Source of the DNA: Devosia aurantiaca
Lineage (GTDB): Bacteria; Pseudomonadota; Alphaproteobacteria; Rhizobiales; Devosiaceae
Direction: 5' to 3'
Assembly (NCBI RefSeq): GCF_011058215.1
Contig: NZ_JAALFG010000001.1
Location: 253,001 to 317,000 of the forward strand
Length of the DNA stretch: 64,000 bases
Below are positions 9,136-18,049 of the stretch, piece after piece. A program made the position numbers and the translations under genes. Position 1 is the first letter of the stretch. The number at the start of each line of letters is the position of its first letter. A model generated the notes under the pieces. The model made no database searches. It was not told where the DNA came from and saw nothing but the letters and a program-made list of their open reading frames with translations.

Positions 9136-10196
9136 CCCAGACCGGTTGCGATCTCCAGGCCGAGCTTGGGGTCGAGCCTCGTGACGCCGTCGTCGACCGC
9201 AGTTTCGAGCACAACCTGGGTGGCGTGCTTGTCTGCACGCAAGCCCTGGAAGGAGGCGTGACGCAATGAACCGTCAGGGGTGATCTCGGCGTAGGCGACC
9301 TCGGCCACCAGCTCTGGGCGGACCCATCTGGCTTTTCGCGATATCTCCTTCGGCACGCCGGCAAACGACGGCTTGTCGAGACGTCGGCGTTCGAGCTGGG
9401 CGAGGATCTTGTCCCTCATCGCTTCGGTGAAACCCGTGCCGACCCGCCCTCGATACACGAACCGGCCGTCCTCATAGGTGCCGAGTATCAACGATGCCAT
9501 GCCACGACCATCGTCGGTCGGACGCCATCCACCGATGACGAACTCCTGACGCTTCGTGCATTTTATCTTCAACCAGCTCTTGGTGCGATCGCCCTTGTAG
9601 GGCGCGTCCGCTCGCTTGCCGATGGTGCCCTCATGCCCGCCCGCGCACATAGCCTCGAAGACCGCTTTGCCGTTCCCGACGACATGATGCGAGTATTGCA
9701 AGCTGTCGCTGGCTTCTCGCTGACCGATCAGCGCTTCCAGGATCGCTTTCCGCTCCAACAACGACTTCGACGCAAGGTTTTGGCCATCCTTCTCTAGGAT
9801 GTCGAAGGCGTAGAACTTGAGCGGCAGGCCAGCGCCGATGCTCGTCTTCAGCATGGAAAAATTGGTCCGTCCATGCCTGTCGATCGCTACGATTTCGCCG
9901 TCGAGAAGCACGGACCCGCTCGTCAGCGAACGCAAAGGCGGCAAAATGACTTTGAATTGCTCGGTCCAGTCGTGCCCATTCCGGGTGTAGACGCGCACTT
10001 CGGCACCCGAGATCGCGATCTGCGCGCGGTATCCGTCGAACTTCATCTCGAACAGCTAGTCCGTGCCCGACGGTATACTCGTGGACAGCGTACAGAGTTG
10101 AAATGGGCGAAAATTCGGAAGTTCTGTCTGACGGGTAGATTCTGAGTCCCTGCGGGCTGACCGCTTCTGGCGGGTTGGGACCGCTACGGCCGCCAT
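9132..10196 (-). CDS. ligD: LigD-type ATP-dependent DNA ligase with an in-frame amber codon
   Basis: The ligase half of a split LigD, ~354 codons from ATG at 10196. The adenylation motif KFDG, the DGEIVAID strand, the HEGTIGKR motif and the KSWLKIK motif are all present, followed by an OB-fold domain ending TRLDPKLGLEIATGLG. The frame from 10196 reads family-like sequence (LPNFRPFQLCTL, then SIPSGTD) but meets TAG at 10056-10058. Relatives normally have Trp there (GTDW then LFEMKFDGYR), so TGG to TAG is a one-base change. A shorter protein could start at 10046 but would begin at the catalytic lysine. The gene is a recent nonsense mutant, or there is a base error. Confidence 0.8.
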
Positions 10197-10323
10197 GTCT
10201 CACTCGGGTACATCGGGAATCCACAATGGCCGGTGGCACATTCGGTTGCCGCGCATGCGGCGCAATGTGAACCATCGATTCCGGCAAACGTTGATCACGC
10301 TCCATTTCTTCGAGGAGAAACAG

Positions 10324-10485
10324 ATGTCCAATTCCAAGCAGGATCGAGTCAAGGTCGCCGGGGGCCAGGATCACGAGGTCAAATACGAGGCCGGCAAGAC
10401 CGGTGCATCGAAGGCGGAGGTCAAGGAAGCCGTGAAGGCAGTTGGCAACAGTCGAGACGCCGTCGAGAAGAAGCTTAGAGATTGA
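10324..10485 (+). CDS. DUF3606-like small protein
   Basis: A 53-residue protein after a strong GAGGAG site. It is charged and helical (VKVAGGQDHEVKYEAGKTG then EVKEAVKAVGNSRDAVEKKL), the layout of DUF3606 proteins common in rhizobia and relatives. The function is unknown. In other genomes such genes cluster with LigD/Ku and SRAP genes, which matches its place between ligD and the SRAP gene here. Confidence 0.7.
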   Translation: MSNSKQDRVKVAGGQDHEVKYEAGKTGASKAEVKEAVKAVGNSRDAVEKKLRD

Positions 10486-10530
10486 CCGTCGTACGGAAGC
10501 GCTCCTAGGCTCCTGATCACGGAGTGCGTT

Positions 10531-11222
10531 ATGTGCGGTCGCTTCACCAACGAGTTCACATGGGCCGAGCTGCATACCCTTTACCGCCTGAGCGATGAAT
10601 TGTTTCCCACGGGGCCGAGGTCTAATCTTCAGCCCAGGTACAATATTGCACCAACTCAGGACGTCGACTTCGTCGTCAATGACAAGGCCGGCGCCCATGA
10701 ATTCCTTCGTGGTCGCTGGTGGCTCGTTCCGTTTTTCGCCAAAGAACTGCCCAAGGCGACCATGTTCAATGCACGCATCGAATCCGTGTACACCTCAGGG
10801 GCGTTTCGCGAAGCGTTCAAGAAGAAACGCTGCCTCATTCCGGCCGATGGCTACTTCGAATTGATCACGAGCCCGATCGATGGGAAGAAGGACCCTTGCT
10901 CCTGCATTGCCAGAACATCGTGGCTTCAGCTTTGCAGGCTTATGGGCACACAACGACAATCTCAGGGTGACGAGCTGCACCATCATCACCGCCCCGGCCG
11001 TGGATCACATAGCCCACATCCATGGCCGAATGCCCGTCATCCTCGAAGAGAGCGCCTACGATGCCTGGTTGTCGGGCGAAGCTCAGGGCGAGGACGCCAA
11101 GGCTTTGCTGATGGACAATCATCTCGATGCACAGCTGCTGTTCCATCGCAATCGCACGCGACGTGAACAACAGTCGCTATGAGGGGACGGACACCAAGAA
11201 GCCCATCGTGAACCCCCTGTAG
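10531..11222 (+). CDS. SRAP (HMCES/YedK-type) DNA-crosslink protein (frameshifts)
   Basis: SOS-response-associated peptidase family, which caps abasic sites in single-stranded DNA through a thiazolidine bond to its N-terminal Cys. Seen: MCGRFT (the catalytic Cys2 after Met removal), LQPRYNIAPTQ, FNARIES, RCLIPADGYFE and, later, HIHGRMPVIL with the conserved His. The N-terminal ~118 codons and the rest lie in different frames, switching near 10895 (GLWAHNDNLRVTSCTIIT follows in another frame). A further switch near 11155 restores the family-like end RDVNNSRYEG and PIVNPL at 11222. The frame changes resemble the indels in other genes of this window. Confidence 0.75.
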
Positions 11223-11236
11223 AGAGGTTTTTTCGT

Positions 11237-11726
11237 CTACGAAAACAATGAAATCAGCCAGCCGCCAATAAGAAACAGGACCGTGGCCACGACCGAGGCG
11301 ACCACGCCGCTGACGAAACCGAAGATGCGATCTCGGTTCACGTCGGCCTTCGTTGGCATTCCGACCAATCGTCTGAAGGCCTCGGTGTCCGTTTTCGCCA
11401 GGTGATCGAGCGCGGCGATATCTGCTTCGGTTTGCTTTCGCGTTTCCTCCAGCTGGGCGATCTGTCCCAGCGCTGCTTCCAGCTCTGCCTTGTTGCTGTC
11501 CGGCCTCCCGGCGCAGCTCGTCGATCGCTGCAATCGCGTCTGCCAGGTTCTCCCGGGCGTTGTCTATCTTGGCGATCCGAGCATCGATGGTCAGACGTTC
11601 GCCACCCGTCAGCTCGACTGGAAGTTTGAAGCCTGGATCGACCTTCCGTAACAGCCGCTCGGCAATCGAGAAATACTCCGAAAGGATCGCGCTCGCGACG
11701 CGAAGCACGACGGTATTGATGTCCAT
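11237..11726 (-). CDS. Coiled-coil protein with C-terminal membrane anchor (frameshift)
   Basis: I do not recognise the family. About 163 residues after repair of a frameshift near 11510. The N-terminal half (MDINTVVLRVASAILSEYF, then RIAKIDNARENLADAIAAID) and the following AELEAALGQIAQLEETRKQT form a long amphipathic helix or coiled coil. Then come a short linker and one hydrophobic helix at the C-terminus (SGVVASVVATVLFLIGGWLI). This suggests a tail-anchored, membrane-associated helical protein. It is convergent with the SRAP gene, with 14 bp between their stops. Confidence 0.5.
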
Positions 11727-12069
11727 GCTCGTTCGTCTCCCAATTAAATAGCGCTTCCTGCGTGAACGGTGTCGCAGCGACGAGCCACGTCCGTTCGCTC
11801 CAGCAACACCCATCGCAGGGGTCGGTGAACGCCTTCTTCATCACAGCTTGAATTACAGGTACAAGACAGCTCAAGGGGGTCAGAAATGTTGGGTTTCAAC
11901 AGCGTTTGCAGCCTCGCTTGCTGCCAGTACGCGGCGGTGCCTTGAGCACCGCACCTCCGGTATGATCTCGAAGAGTTTTGAGGAAGGCTTCGAAGCTCAG
12001 GTGACGCATCGATTTCATCGTCACCGGCATCAATCCTGGCCCGTACTCGAACCGACATCGGTTGGTCGG
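11727..12069. other. 343 bp without a firm gene; one possible 44-aa ORF
   Basis: No family-level coding signal. The best candidate is a minus-strand ORF at 11896-12030, 44 residues beginning MPVTMKSMRHLSFEAFLKTL and ending KRGCKRC, directly downstream of the AbiJ-like gene. It has no strong ribosome binding site and could equally be noise (confidence about 0.3). No repeat or hairpin stands out. Confidence 0.4.
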
Positions 12070-12891
12070 CTAGGCTGTCTCAGTTCTAGGATCAGGAGTG
12101 CGCGTCTTCACGCGGATCAGGTAGACGCTGAGTGCCGCCGCGGTCGTGGCCACCAATTCGGCCTCTTCGAACGCAGGGTCCCTGCCTTCCATGATATGCC
12201 GGCCCTGCTCGGACGCGAATCCCCACAGCTTCCGAACGGCTTCATCCATTGGCTTGGGCAGGGGCAGCCGACTTATGATCGAGCCCAACGTGCCGGTCGT
12301 TCCATCGTACTCTCGCGCCACGCACTCGAGTGCGGCCATAGCGTGCTGAATGGCGCCGGTCACATCTGGCTCGGGGCGCCTGGAGATGTCTATCAGGGCC
12401 TGGTGGATCTCGTTGGCTGCGGTTGGTGCTCCTGCGGCCAGCATCAAGCTTGGTGCTGTTGCCGTTGCTAGCTCGAACGCCTCTGACCCCCGGACAACGA
12501 TTTTGCCCTTTTCCATCTTCCACCCAATCCCGTGTTCGCGGAACGCGGTGTTGAGCAGCTCCTCGTACTGACGTGGTTTATCGCCGTCACTGTCTTGCCG
12601 CTCGAGGGATTGATAGATCCTCTCAGCCAGATCGTAGATGCGGAACCACGGCGCGTCATCGACCAGGTCTTGCACCTCTCGTTCCACAGGTTCGTCCGAC
12701 CAGTTATTATGGTTCGGTCGGCGCAGCATCACTGCACAGACGATATCTCGCATGCCCTTGGGGCCGTAGCCCGATGCATACCCGCCCATCAGAACTGCAT
12801 CCCGTATTTCGGGCGGAGCGTCTTCACGGACGGTGATCTCGACGTCGGGTGCGCGGAAGCCGAAACGAGTGGAGAAAGTCGGATCTGACAT
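12070..12891 (-). CDS. AbiJ-like abortive-infection candidate
   Basis: 273 residues. The N-terminal part (TRFGFRAPDVEITVREDAP, then RDAVLMGGYASG, YDLAERIYQSL and LLNTAFREHGIGWKMEKGKI) looks like an AbiJ N-terminal-type domain. The C-terminal part (AIQHAMAALECVAREYDGT, LGSIISRLPLPKPMDEAVRK, LWGFASEQGRH, then an ETAEE-like helix EAELVATTAAALS) matches the Abi C-terminal HEPN-type domain. Such proteins are suspected abortive-infection toxins acting on RNA, but the mechanism for this subfamily is not known to me. It is a stand-alone gene. Its position among other defence candidates supports the call. Confidence 0.65.
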   Translation of the reverse strand: MSDPTFSTRFGFRAPDVEITVREDAPPEIRDAVLMGGYASGYGPKGMRDIVCAVMLRRPNHNNWSDEPVEREVQDLVDDAPWFRIYDLAERIYQSLERQDSDGDKPRQYEELLNTAFREHGIGWKMEKGKIVVRGSEAFELATATAPSLMLAAGAPTAANEIHQALIDISRRPEPDVTGAIQHAMAALECVAREYDGTTGTLGSIISRLPLPKPMDEAVRKLWGFASEQGRHIMEGRDPAFEEAELVATTAAALSVYLIRVKTRTPDPRTETA

Positions 12892-13085
12892 AGGATGGTT
12901 CCGCGAGTTCCAGGGTCTCTACTGAGGAAGGCCAAGCGACTGGATTATTGCGCAGTCGGTCTTGGCTCGAAACCCCCTGCTCGGCTCGGAACAAGTCGCT
13001 GTCGACGACATCGTTGGCACAAGGTCAACATGCCAGAGCTCGGAATGTCCAGCGCAGGACGACCGACTCGGTGCAAGATCGTGCA

Positions 13086-13805
13086 ATGACGAAAACGCCC
13101 CGCCTTCGCCGGAACGACGCCGTGATGATCGCGCATTTGCAGCAAGCCTGGGAACGAGCAGGGTTCGAAGGGCTCGACCCATACTTGGCAGTCGAGCGCG
13201 AGAGGAAGATTTTCGAGACGGTTCTGGCCTGTGATCCCACGCCGCAAGGTCGCTACGCAGACTGGTTGTCGCGCTGGCGTCGGAGAAGCTGGCCCTTACA
13301 CGGTATGCGCGGACCGGTCGGCAGCGATCATCCCATCGATCTGGCCCAGGCGCTGGCTGAGTTCGAAGCGGTTCGGCACCAGCTTCGGAGCGAGTGCCGG
13401 GACGTCAATACCTGCATGACGGCATCGGATCTAAAGGCTGCGGCCACGGAATTAGATGAAGCTGGCATTCGTGCTCGGCGTCGGCATGAAAAAGCATCCG
13501 CCATGCTCGAGACCGAGTTCCTGCACGACGATGGGGTGTGGCGCCTGATCAGGTTGAAGGGCCGCCAAGCAGCTGTTTGGTGGGGCAAAGGAACACGTTG
13601 GTGCACCTCGTCGACCGTCAACCCGCAGCACTACCTGAGCTACGCTGCTAAAGGTGACCTCCTGGTTCTAGAGACCCCGATGGGACGCTTTCAGCTCGCA
13701 ACTGCAACCGGTGAGTTCTGTGATGCTGCTGATGCGCCAGTAGACATGGAGACAACCTTGCGCAACGCCCCTACGGCGCTGAGGCGCATCCTCAGCTCCC
13801 TGTAG
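13086..13805 (+). CDS. Unknown protein with GTRWCTSS core
   Basis: 239 residues from ATG at 13086; the frame is open further upstream, but that part lacks coding character. I cannot place it firmly. The central segment VWWGKGTRWCTSS, then YLSYAAKGDLLVLETP and GRFQLATATGEFCDA, resembles a Trp-Cys-Thr motif domain that I associate with phage and PcfJ-neighbourhood proteins, in which a small beta-domain follows a helical N-terminus. The N-terminal 100 residues are helical and Arg-rich. It stands between the AbiJ-like gene (divergent) and the nucleotidyltransferase operator, so a defence or phage-derived role is possible but unproven. Confidence 0.5.
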   Translation: MTKTPRLRRNDAVMIAHLQQAWERAGFEGLDPYLAVERERKIFETVLACDPTPQGRYADWLSRWRRRSWPLHGMRGPVGSDHPIDLAQALAEFEAVRHQLRSECRDVNTCMTASDLKAAATELDEAGIRARRRHEKASAMLETEFLHDDGVWRLIRLKGRQAAVWWGKGTRWCTSSTVNPQHYLSYAAKGDLLVLETPMGRFQLATATGEFCDAADAPVDMETTLRNAPTALRRILSSL

Positions 13806-13832
13806 ACACCTCCAACATCCCTGTTGGCACGA

Positions 13833-13924
13833 TTACCCCCAAATTCCACCGTGGGGGTAAAAATTTGACTCATGCCTGCCGATAGGATAGTTTTCCTTAC
13901 ACTCAAATTTCAAAATGGGGGTAA
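13833..13924 (+). promoter_or_regulatory. Promoter with triple TGGGGGTAA operator
   Basis: TTACCCCCA (13833-13841) and TGGGGGTAA (13852-13860) form a perfect 9-bp inverted repeat with an 11-bp spacer. A third copy, TGGGGGTAA (13916-13924), overlaps the start codon of the next gene. Between them lies TTGACT (13865-13870), 17 bp, then TAGTTT (13888-13893), a plausible sigma-70 promoter. Repressor sites flanking the promoter and covering the start codon suggest tight, possibly autogenous, control. No regulator is identified. Confidence 0.6.
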
Positions 13925-14994
13925 TCGTGGAGAGGATTGCACTTCCGGTTCAGACTTTGTTCGCCGAGCTCGTCGAAAGGGCACACGCACATCAACTGCA
14001 AACTGAATTCGACGTGGCTGGCCGCTTCATCACGAGATCACTGAACGGACGGGAATATTGGTATTTTCGGAGTGCCATGAAGGCCGGTGAAAGGACTGAC
14101 AAGTATGTCGGCCCAGATAGCGAAGAGCTCCGCCGCCTCATCAAGAACCATGAAACGGCACGGGACGACTACAAGCAGCGCAGGCAGCTCGTCACCGCTT
14201 TGGAGCGCACCGGAATAAAGGGCCCGGATGCCCGCACGGGCAGAATTTTGGAGGCCCTCGCAAATGCTGGCATCTTCAGGATGCGAGCCGTTGTGGTTGG
14301 AACTACGGCTTATCAAACCTACGCGGGCCTTGTTGGTGCCAAGCTGGCAGCCAGCAATGCCATCACGGAGGATTTGGACTTGGCTCAATTCAAGACGATC
14401 TCAGTGGCCGTCGACGACGAGGTAGATGTGCCCTTGCTCGAGATCCTGCAGACGGTCGATCCTGAGTTCCGACCAGTGCCAGATACGTTCAGCCCAGGAC
14501 GGAACTCCCATTATGCCGTAGGCACGGGATATCGCGTGGATGTTCTAACGCCCAACCGAGGTCCCGACGACGATGCTCTGGTGACATTGCCATCCATTCG
14601 ATCGGATGCGCAGCCATTGCGCTTCCTGGACTTCCTGATCTTTCAGGAAGTTCGTTCGGTCGCGCTTTGGGGCCCTGGCATCCCCATCAACGTTCCGGCC
14701 CCGGAACGGTATGCTCTTCACAAGCTGATGGTAAGTCGTTTGCGATTGGCAACGAAGGAAAGCCAAACGAAGGCTCAGAAGGATCTTCGTCAAGCAGTCG
14801 AGCTTATCCGCGCACTAATGCCGACGCGACCCTACGAGTTGAAAGATCTGTGGGCCGAGCTGAACGACCGAGGCCCCAGATGGCGCCAGTTGGCCAACGA
14901 AGCTTTATCACTCGTGGACGCTCAGTTAGGTGATCCAGACTTTGCCAACGAATTCAGACAGATGGTGGAACCGTCCGGTAACACGTACGGGTGA
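13915..14994 (+). CDS. GSU2403-type nucleotidyltransferase-fold protein
   Basis: 359 residues. An N-terminal ~100-residue helical part (YWYFRSAMKAGERTDKYVGP, then ERTGIKGPDARTGRILEAL) is followed by a nucleotidyltransferase-like core (MRAVVVGTTAYQTYAGLVG, then AITEDLDLAQF, an xDLDL strand that could carry the metal-binding Asp residues) and PAPERYALHKLMVSR. This order matches the GSU2403-type nucleotidyltransferase-fold proteins. The substrate is unknown; several nucleotidyltransferase families near defence genes act as toxins. The start codon is buried in an operator repeat, so expression is probably tightly held. It is convergent with the exonuclease-like gene, with 19 bp between stops. Confidence 0.65.
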   Translation: MGVIVERIALPVQTLFAELVERAHAHQLQTEFDVAGRFITRSLNGREYWYFRSAMKAGERTDKYVGPDSEELRRLIKNHETARDDYKQRRQLVTALERTGIKGPDARTGRILEALANAGIFRMRAVVVGTTAYQTYAGLVGAKLAASNAITEDLDLAQFKTISVAVDDEVDVPLLEILQTVDPEFRPVPDTFSPGRNSHYAVGTGYRVDVLTPNRGPDDDALVTLPSIRSDAQPLRFLDFLIFQEVRSVALWGPGIPINVPAPERYALHKLMVSRLRLATKESQTKAQKDLRQAVELIRALMPTRPYELKDLWAELNDRGPRWRQLANEALSLVDAQLGDPDFANEFRQMVEPSGNTYG

Positions 14995-15013
14995 GCCGTA
15001 CTTGGAAACTGTT

Positions 15014-16009
15014 CTACTGTAGCTTGATACTCGCGACCACAGGGCAATGATCGCTCAGGCGAGCATTCATTTGCCCTGCATATCGAGGATCGTCCGCGAA
15101 AGGGATGCCCACCTTTTCGACCTCGCTCACGGCACTGGCAAGGCTCGCATCGTAAACCAAGAAGTCTATCGTCTCAGCGAAGAAGCCTTTATGCGGCTCG
15201 GGCCAGCACACAGTGTTCAGCCCCTCCGGTGCTTTGACGAGGTCGAGGTCACCGGGTCCGCCGTCGTCCAGCATCTGCCACATGTGGTCGACGCCGTTTG
15301 GTCGATTGAGTTGCCTATTGAAGTCCCCGAGGACGAGCACAGCATGACCTAGCTCGTGCCGCTGCTCGATCCAATTCTCGAGTATGGCGGTTTGCGCCAG
15401 CAGAGTGCGACAATCGTAACGATTGTTGTTCACGCGACCGTCTTGGCGGGTGTCGAAGACTGGGGCCAGCGAATTCGCGTTGCATCCCGACTTGAGATGC
15501 ACATTGAGCAGCTCGATCGGTCTAGGCCCGGCCGAGAGCTCCAGCACCAGGCCTGAGCGCACCGAGAAGTCCTGAGCTTGGCCGTCACCGTTGATCTCGA
15601 TGTTGGGGAGGCGCAACGCGGACAACGTGCGCGATGGCGGGACGACCGGAAAGGCTGCTTTGCTCACGGCGAACGCCGTGTAGATGTCGCGATCTGCCCC
15701 TGCCTCGGCACCGACGACATAGTCCGTCGAGAAGATTAGGTGGTACTGATCCGCTGGGAAGATGCGTGCCGCGGCAGCGGGCGAGCCAATTTCCTGCAAA
15801 GCCACCACATCCAGGTCAAGCGAAGCTGCATAAGCAGACAAACGTTCATAATCCACGTCGTCGCGCGGGGTGGCGCCGCTCCTCAAGGGGACGCCTGATT
15901 CGTGGTGAAGGTTCGTGATGTTCAAGGTGCCGACCCGAAACTCCTCGGCCGACACGGAGGGTACGACGAATGCTGCAAGCAAGGCAGCCTGTGCAAGTCG
16001 AGAAATCAT
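15014..16009 (-). CDS. Secreted endonuclease/exonuclease/phosphatase-family protein
   Basis: 331 residues from ATG at 16009, which has GGAG six bases upstream (a GTG at 16021 is weaker). It begins with a signal peptide (MISRLAQAALLAAFVVPSVSA). The EEP fold is shown by FRVGTLNITNL, VVALQEIGS (metal-binding Glu), ELLNVHLKSGC, VLVLGDFNRQ (Asp/Asn pair) and LSDHCPVVASI (catalytic Asp-His). It is probably an exported nuclease or phosphodiesterase working in the periplasm. It has no neighbour in the same direction. It may be ordinary cargo rather than defence. Confidence 0.8.
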   Translation of the reverse strand: MISRLAQAALLAAFVVPSVSAEEFRVGTLNITNLHHESGVPLRSGATPRDDVDYERLSAYAASLDLDVVALQEIGSPAAAARIFPADQYHLIFSTDYVVGAEAGADRDIYTAFAVSKAAFPVVPPSRTLSALRLPNIEINGDGQAQDFSVRSGLVLELSAGPRPIELLNVHLKSGCNANSLAPVFDTRQDGRVNNNRYDCRTLLAQTAILENWIEQRHELGHAVLVLGDFNRQLNRPNGVDHMWQMLDDGGPGDLDLVKAPEGLNTVCWPEPHKGFFAETIDFLVYDASLASAVSEVEKVGIPFADDPRYAGQMNARLSDHCPVVASIKLQ

Positions 16010-16197
16010 AGAAGTCTCCACTCATCTGAAAATCTGGTAGCGCGGCGCGAGGCGCCATGGCCACGTGCAGGATGTCATCCTTGCAGGCAAACGTCGATGC
16101 AGAACGCCTTTGATCCTGCTTGGCTTACTGAGAAGAATTATTACAATCCTTCTGACGGCGGAAGCCAACGAATGCTGCAAGGCGAGGAGGGTCTCGA

Positions 16198-17208
16198 GTG
16201 CATGAACCTCTGCCCCATAGCGAAAAGGTCGACGTCGATCGCTTGGCGAGGCTCTTCCGCAGCACCACCCAATCTTACAAATTCCTCTTCTTTCGAGCCA
16301 TCCTAGCTTCTGTCCGGAGGACGCGAGCCCCCATCGTTGCGTTCGAGGACCTGCTTGCCGACATGATCCTCGGCGCGTGGTGGCCAATTGCGGTTTCTCG
16401 CCTCAATATCGGCAACGCAGCCGGCAACGATATCCTCACTTCCGTGGTCGAAGGCATCGTCACGTCCGGCAGGGCCAGCCTGTCCAGACCGGAGGCGCTG
16501 GCTGCTGCGCGAGCAAATCTTGCGATGGGCAAGAAGAATACGCCGCTTCGATACGTGGTGGAGGCGCTCGTCGAACCTTGGACAAGGGCTTCCTCTGCTC
16601 CAATCTACGCACGGCAGGCGAATGCGATCGTGCTCGACGCGGATTGGTTAGCCTATTTGACGGCCAATCTTCCCGTGGTGCAGGGCTGGGTCGATCATGC
16701 CTGGTGCATGTGGGTCCAGGACCGCAATCCCAATGTTCCCGTCAGCATGCAGAAGTTGGAGCCGATCGATCTTCGGAAATCGCTCAGCGAACAGCGCTCC
16801 TTCTTTCTCCGGAGCGTGCCACCGGAACAGCTTCACTGCGCCTACACTGGTGCCTTGGTGCAAGGACCACTTCATCTGGACCATTTCTTGCCGCGAAGCT
16901 TCGTTGCGCATGACAGGATCTGGAACCTGCTGCCCGTGGCCGGGTCCTTGAACTCTGCCAAAGGTGCGCGCATTCCCGACATTCGGTATGTCGATGCCCT
17001 CGCCAGGTTCCATGCCCAGGTCCTTCGCGGAGCCATCACCAATCGCGACAAGTCGCCATTCCTCGAGCAGTACTGCTTGGATCTGCGCCTGTCGCCACGC
17101 CAATTGGGCGACGCCGATGCCCTGCAGCAGGCATATTCGTCCGTAGTGCCGGCGATGATGACGATCGCCTCCCGCATGGGCTTCCCATCTCAATGGCACC
17201 CATTGTGA
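16198..17208 (+). CDS. HNH endonuclease-like protein
   Basis: 336 residues from a GTG start with GAGGAGG seven bases upstream. The first ~210 residues are helical with no family I know. The C-terminal part carries the HNH elements: LHCAYTGALVQGPLHLDHFL (the LDHF His pair), then RIWNLLPVAGSLNSAKGARI (the central Asn, then N..K). The first zinc Cys pair of many HNH proteins is reduced to one Cys, so structural zinc may be absent. It is followed 77 bp later by a KfrA-like gene in the same direction, so the pair may form a unit. Restriction of foreign DNA is the likeliest role. Confidence 0.7.
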   Translation: MHEPLPHSEKVDVDRLARLFRSTTQSYKFLFFRAILASVRRTRAPIVAFEDLLADMILGAWWPIAVSRLNIGNAAGNDILTSVVEGIVTSGRASLSRPEALAAARANLAMGKKNTPLRYVVEALVEPWTRASSAPIYARQANAIVLDADWLAYLTANLPVVQGWVDHAWCMWVQDRNPNVPVSMQKLEPIDLRKSLSEQRSFFLRSVPPEQLHCAYTGALVQGPLHLDHFLPRSFVAHDRIWNLLPVAGSLNSAKGARIPDIRYVDALARFHAQVLRGAITNRDKSPFLEQYCLDLRLSPRQLGDADALQQAYSSVVPAMMTIASRMGFPSQWHPL

Positions 17209-17248
17209 CGAGCACTTAACCAACCGCGTTGGCCATCAAGTAAGGACT

Positions 17249-17268
17249 GTATCGTACCGTATCGTACC
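17249..17268 (+). promoter_or_regulatory. Direct-repeat operator before first kfrA-like gene
   Basis: GTATCGTACC occurs twice head-to-tail, 10 bp each, ending 17 bp before the kfrA-like start. The 9-mer CGTACCGTA at 17253-17261 recurs at 43452-43460, just upstream of the second kfrA-like gene. KfrA proteins are known to bind repeats in their own promoters, so this is probably an autoregulatory site. Confidence 0.55.
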
Positions 17269-17285
17269 ACTATCTGGGTTTGACC

Positions 17286-17972
17286 ATGCGGCCAAAAGCA
17301 ACACTCTCTGCTGTGCGCGAAGTCTGGGAAGAGTTTGCGCGCCAAGGGCAAGTTCCCACTCTGCGAGAGATTCGTGCGATTACGGAGGGCAGCCAAAGCA
17401 CCATCGCGAAGCATGTCCAGACGATCCTTGGGGAGCGCGAGGAAGTCGAACTTCCGGATACCGCCGAAGCCTTCCTTCGGGCGAGCAGCGAATCCATTGC
17501 CAAGAGGCTTTGGAAGGAAGCCGAACAACTGGTGAGCCAGCGCTACGAACAGCGTATCGAGAGCATTCTGAGTATCCAGGTCGGTCTCCTGAACGCTTTG
17601 CGCGCGTCGGAAGAGAACGAAACCGCTGCTCTGAGCAGAGCCGAGGCAGCGGAGGTCGAAGTGGCCCGTCTGCAGGAGGAACTCGCCGCGAGAGCCAGCG
17701 CCGAAGAGCAAATGGCACGACTGGCACAGATGCTTTCGCCAAAGAAGCGCAAACCCGTCGATGAGCTGCTTGCCTTGATCTACCACGGCATGACGGACCA
17801 AACCCTGATCTATGACCGGATGGAGGATCAGGGGTTCACCCGGCAACAAGCATCCGTTGCGCGCGGGCATGCAAAATCCGCGGGCTATATCACTGTCGGC
17901 GACAATGAGATCGAGATGACTGCTGACGGCCGGGCGAGACATGAAACGGGTGTTAAGCCCCGCGCAGCTTGA
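17286..17972 (+). CDS. KfrA-like coiled-coil DNA-binding protein
   Basis: 228 residues. The N-terminus (LSAVREVWEEFARQGQVPTL, then REIRAITEGSQSTIAKHVQ) is the KfrA_N helix-turn-helix domain of plasmid and island proteins. The middle, about residues 85-150, is an Ala/Glu/Gln-rich coiled coil (AEAAEVEVARLQEELAARAS). A C-terminal winged-helix-like segment (IYDRMEDQGFTRQQASVARG) is an addition not present in the other copy. KfrA proteins are autoregulators and nucleoid-like organisers that help element maintenance. The start at 17286 places the start 17 bp after the putative operator; an in-frame TTG at 17280 is possible. Confidence 0.75.
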   Translation: MRPKATLSAVREVWEEFARQGQVPTLREIRAITEGSQSTIAKHVQTILGEREEVELPDTAEAFLRASSESIAKRLWKEAEQLVSQRYEQRIESILSIQVGLLNALRASEENETAALSRAEAAEVEVARLQEELAARASAEEQMARLAQMLSPKKRKPVDELLALIYHGMTDQTLIYDRMEDQGFTRQQASVARGHAKSAGYITVGDNEIEMTADGRARHETGVKPRAA

Positions 17973-18049
17973 GACATGGCCACTCGCTCCAGTGTCGTCG
18001 ACACCTAATCGTGACCAGCCTCAAGCGCACTGTGAACCAGGAACTTCGC

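Noticed and set aside
17280-17286. TTG start for the first kfrA-like gene
   Set aside because: ATG two codons later is a standard start and changes nothing in the domain.
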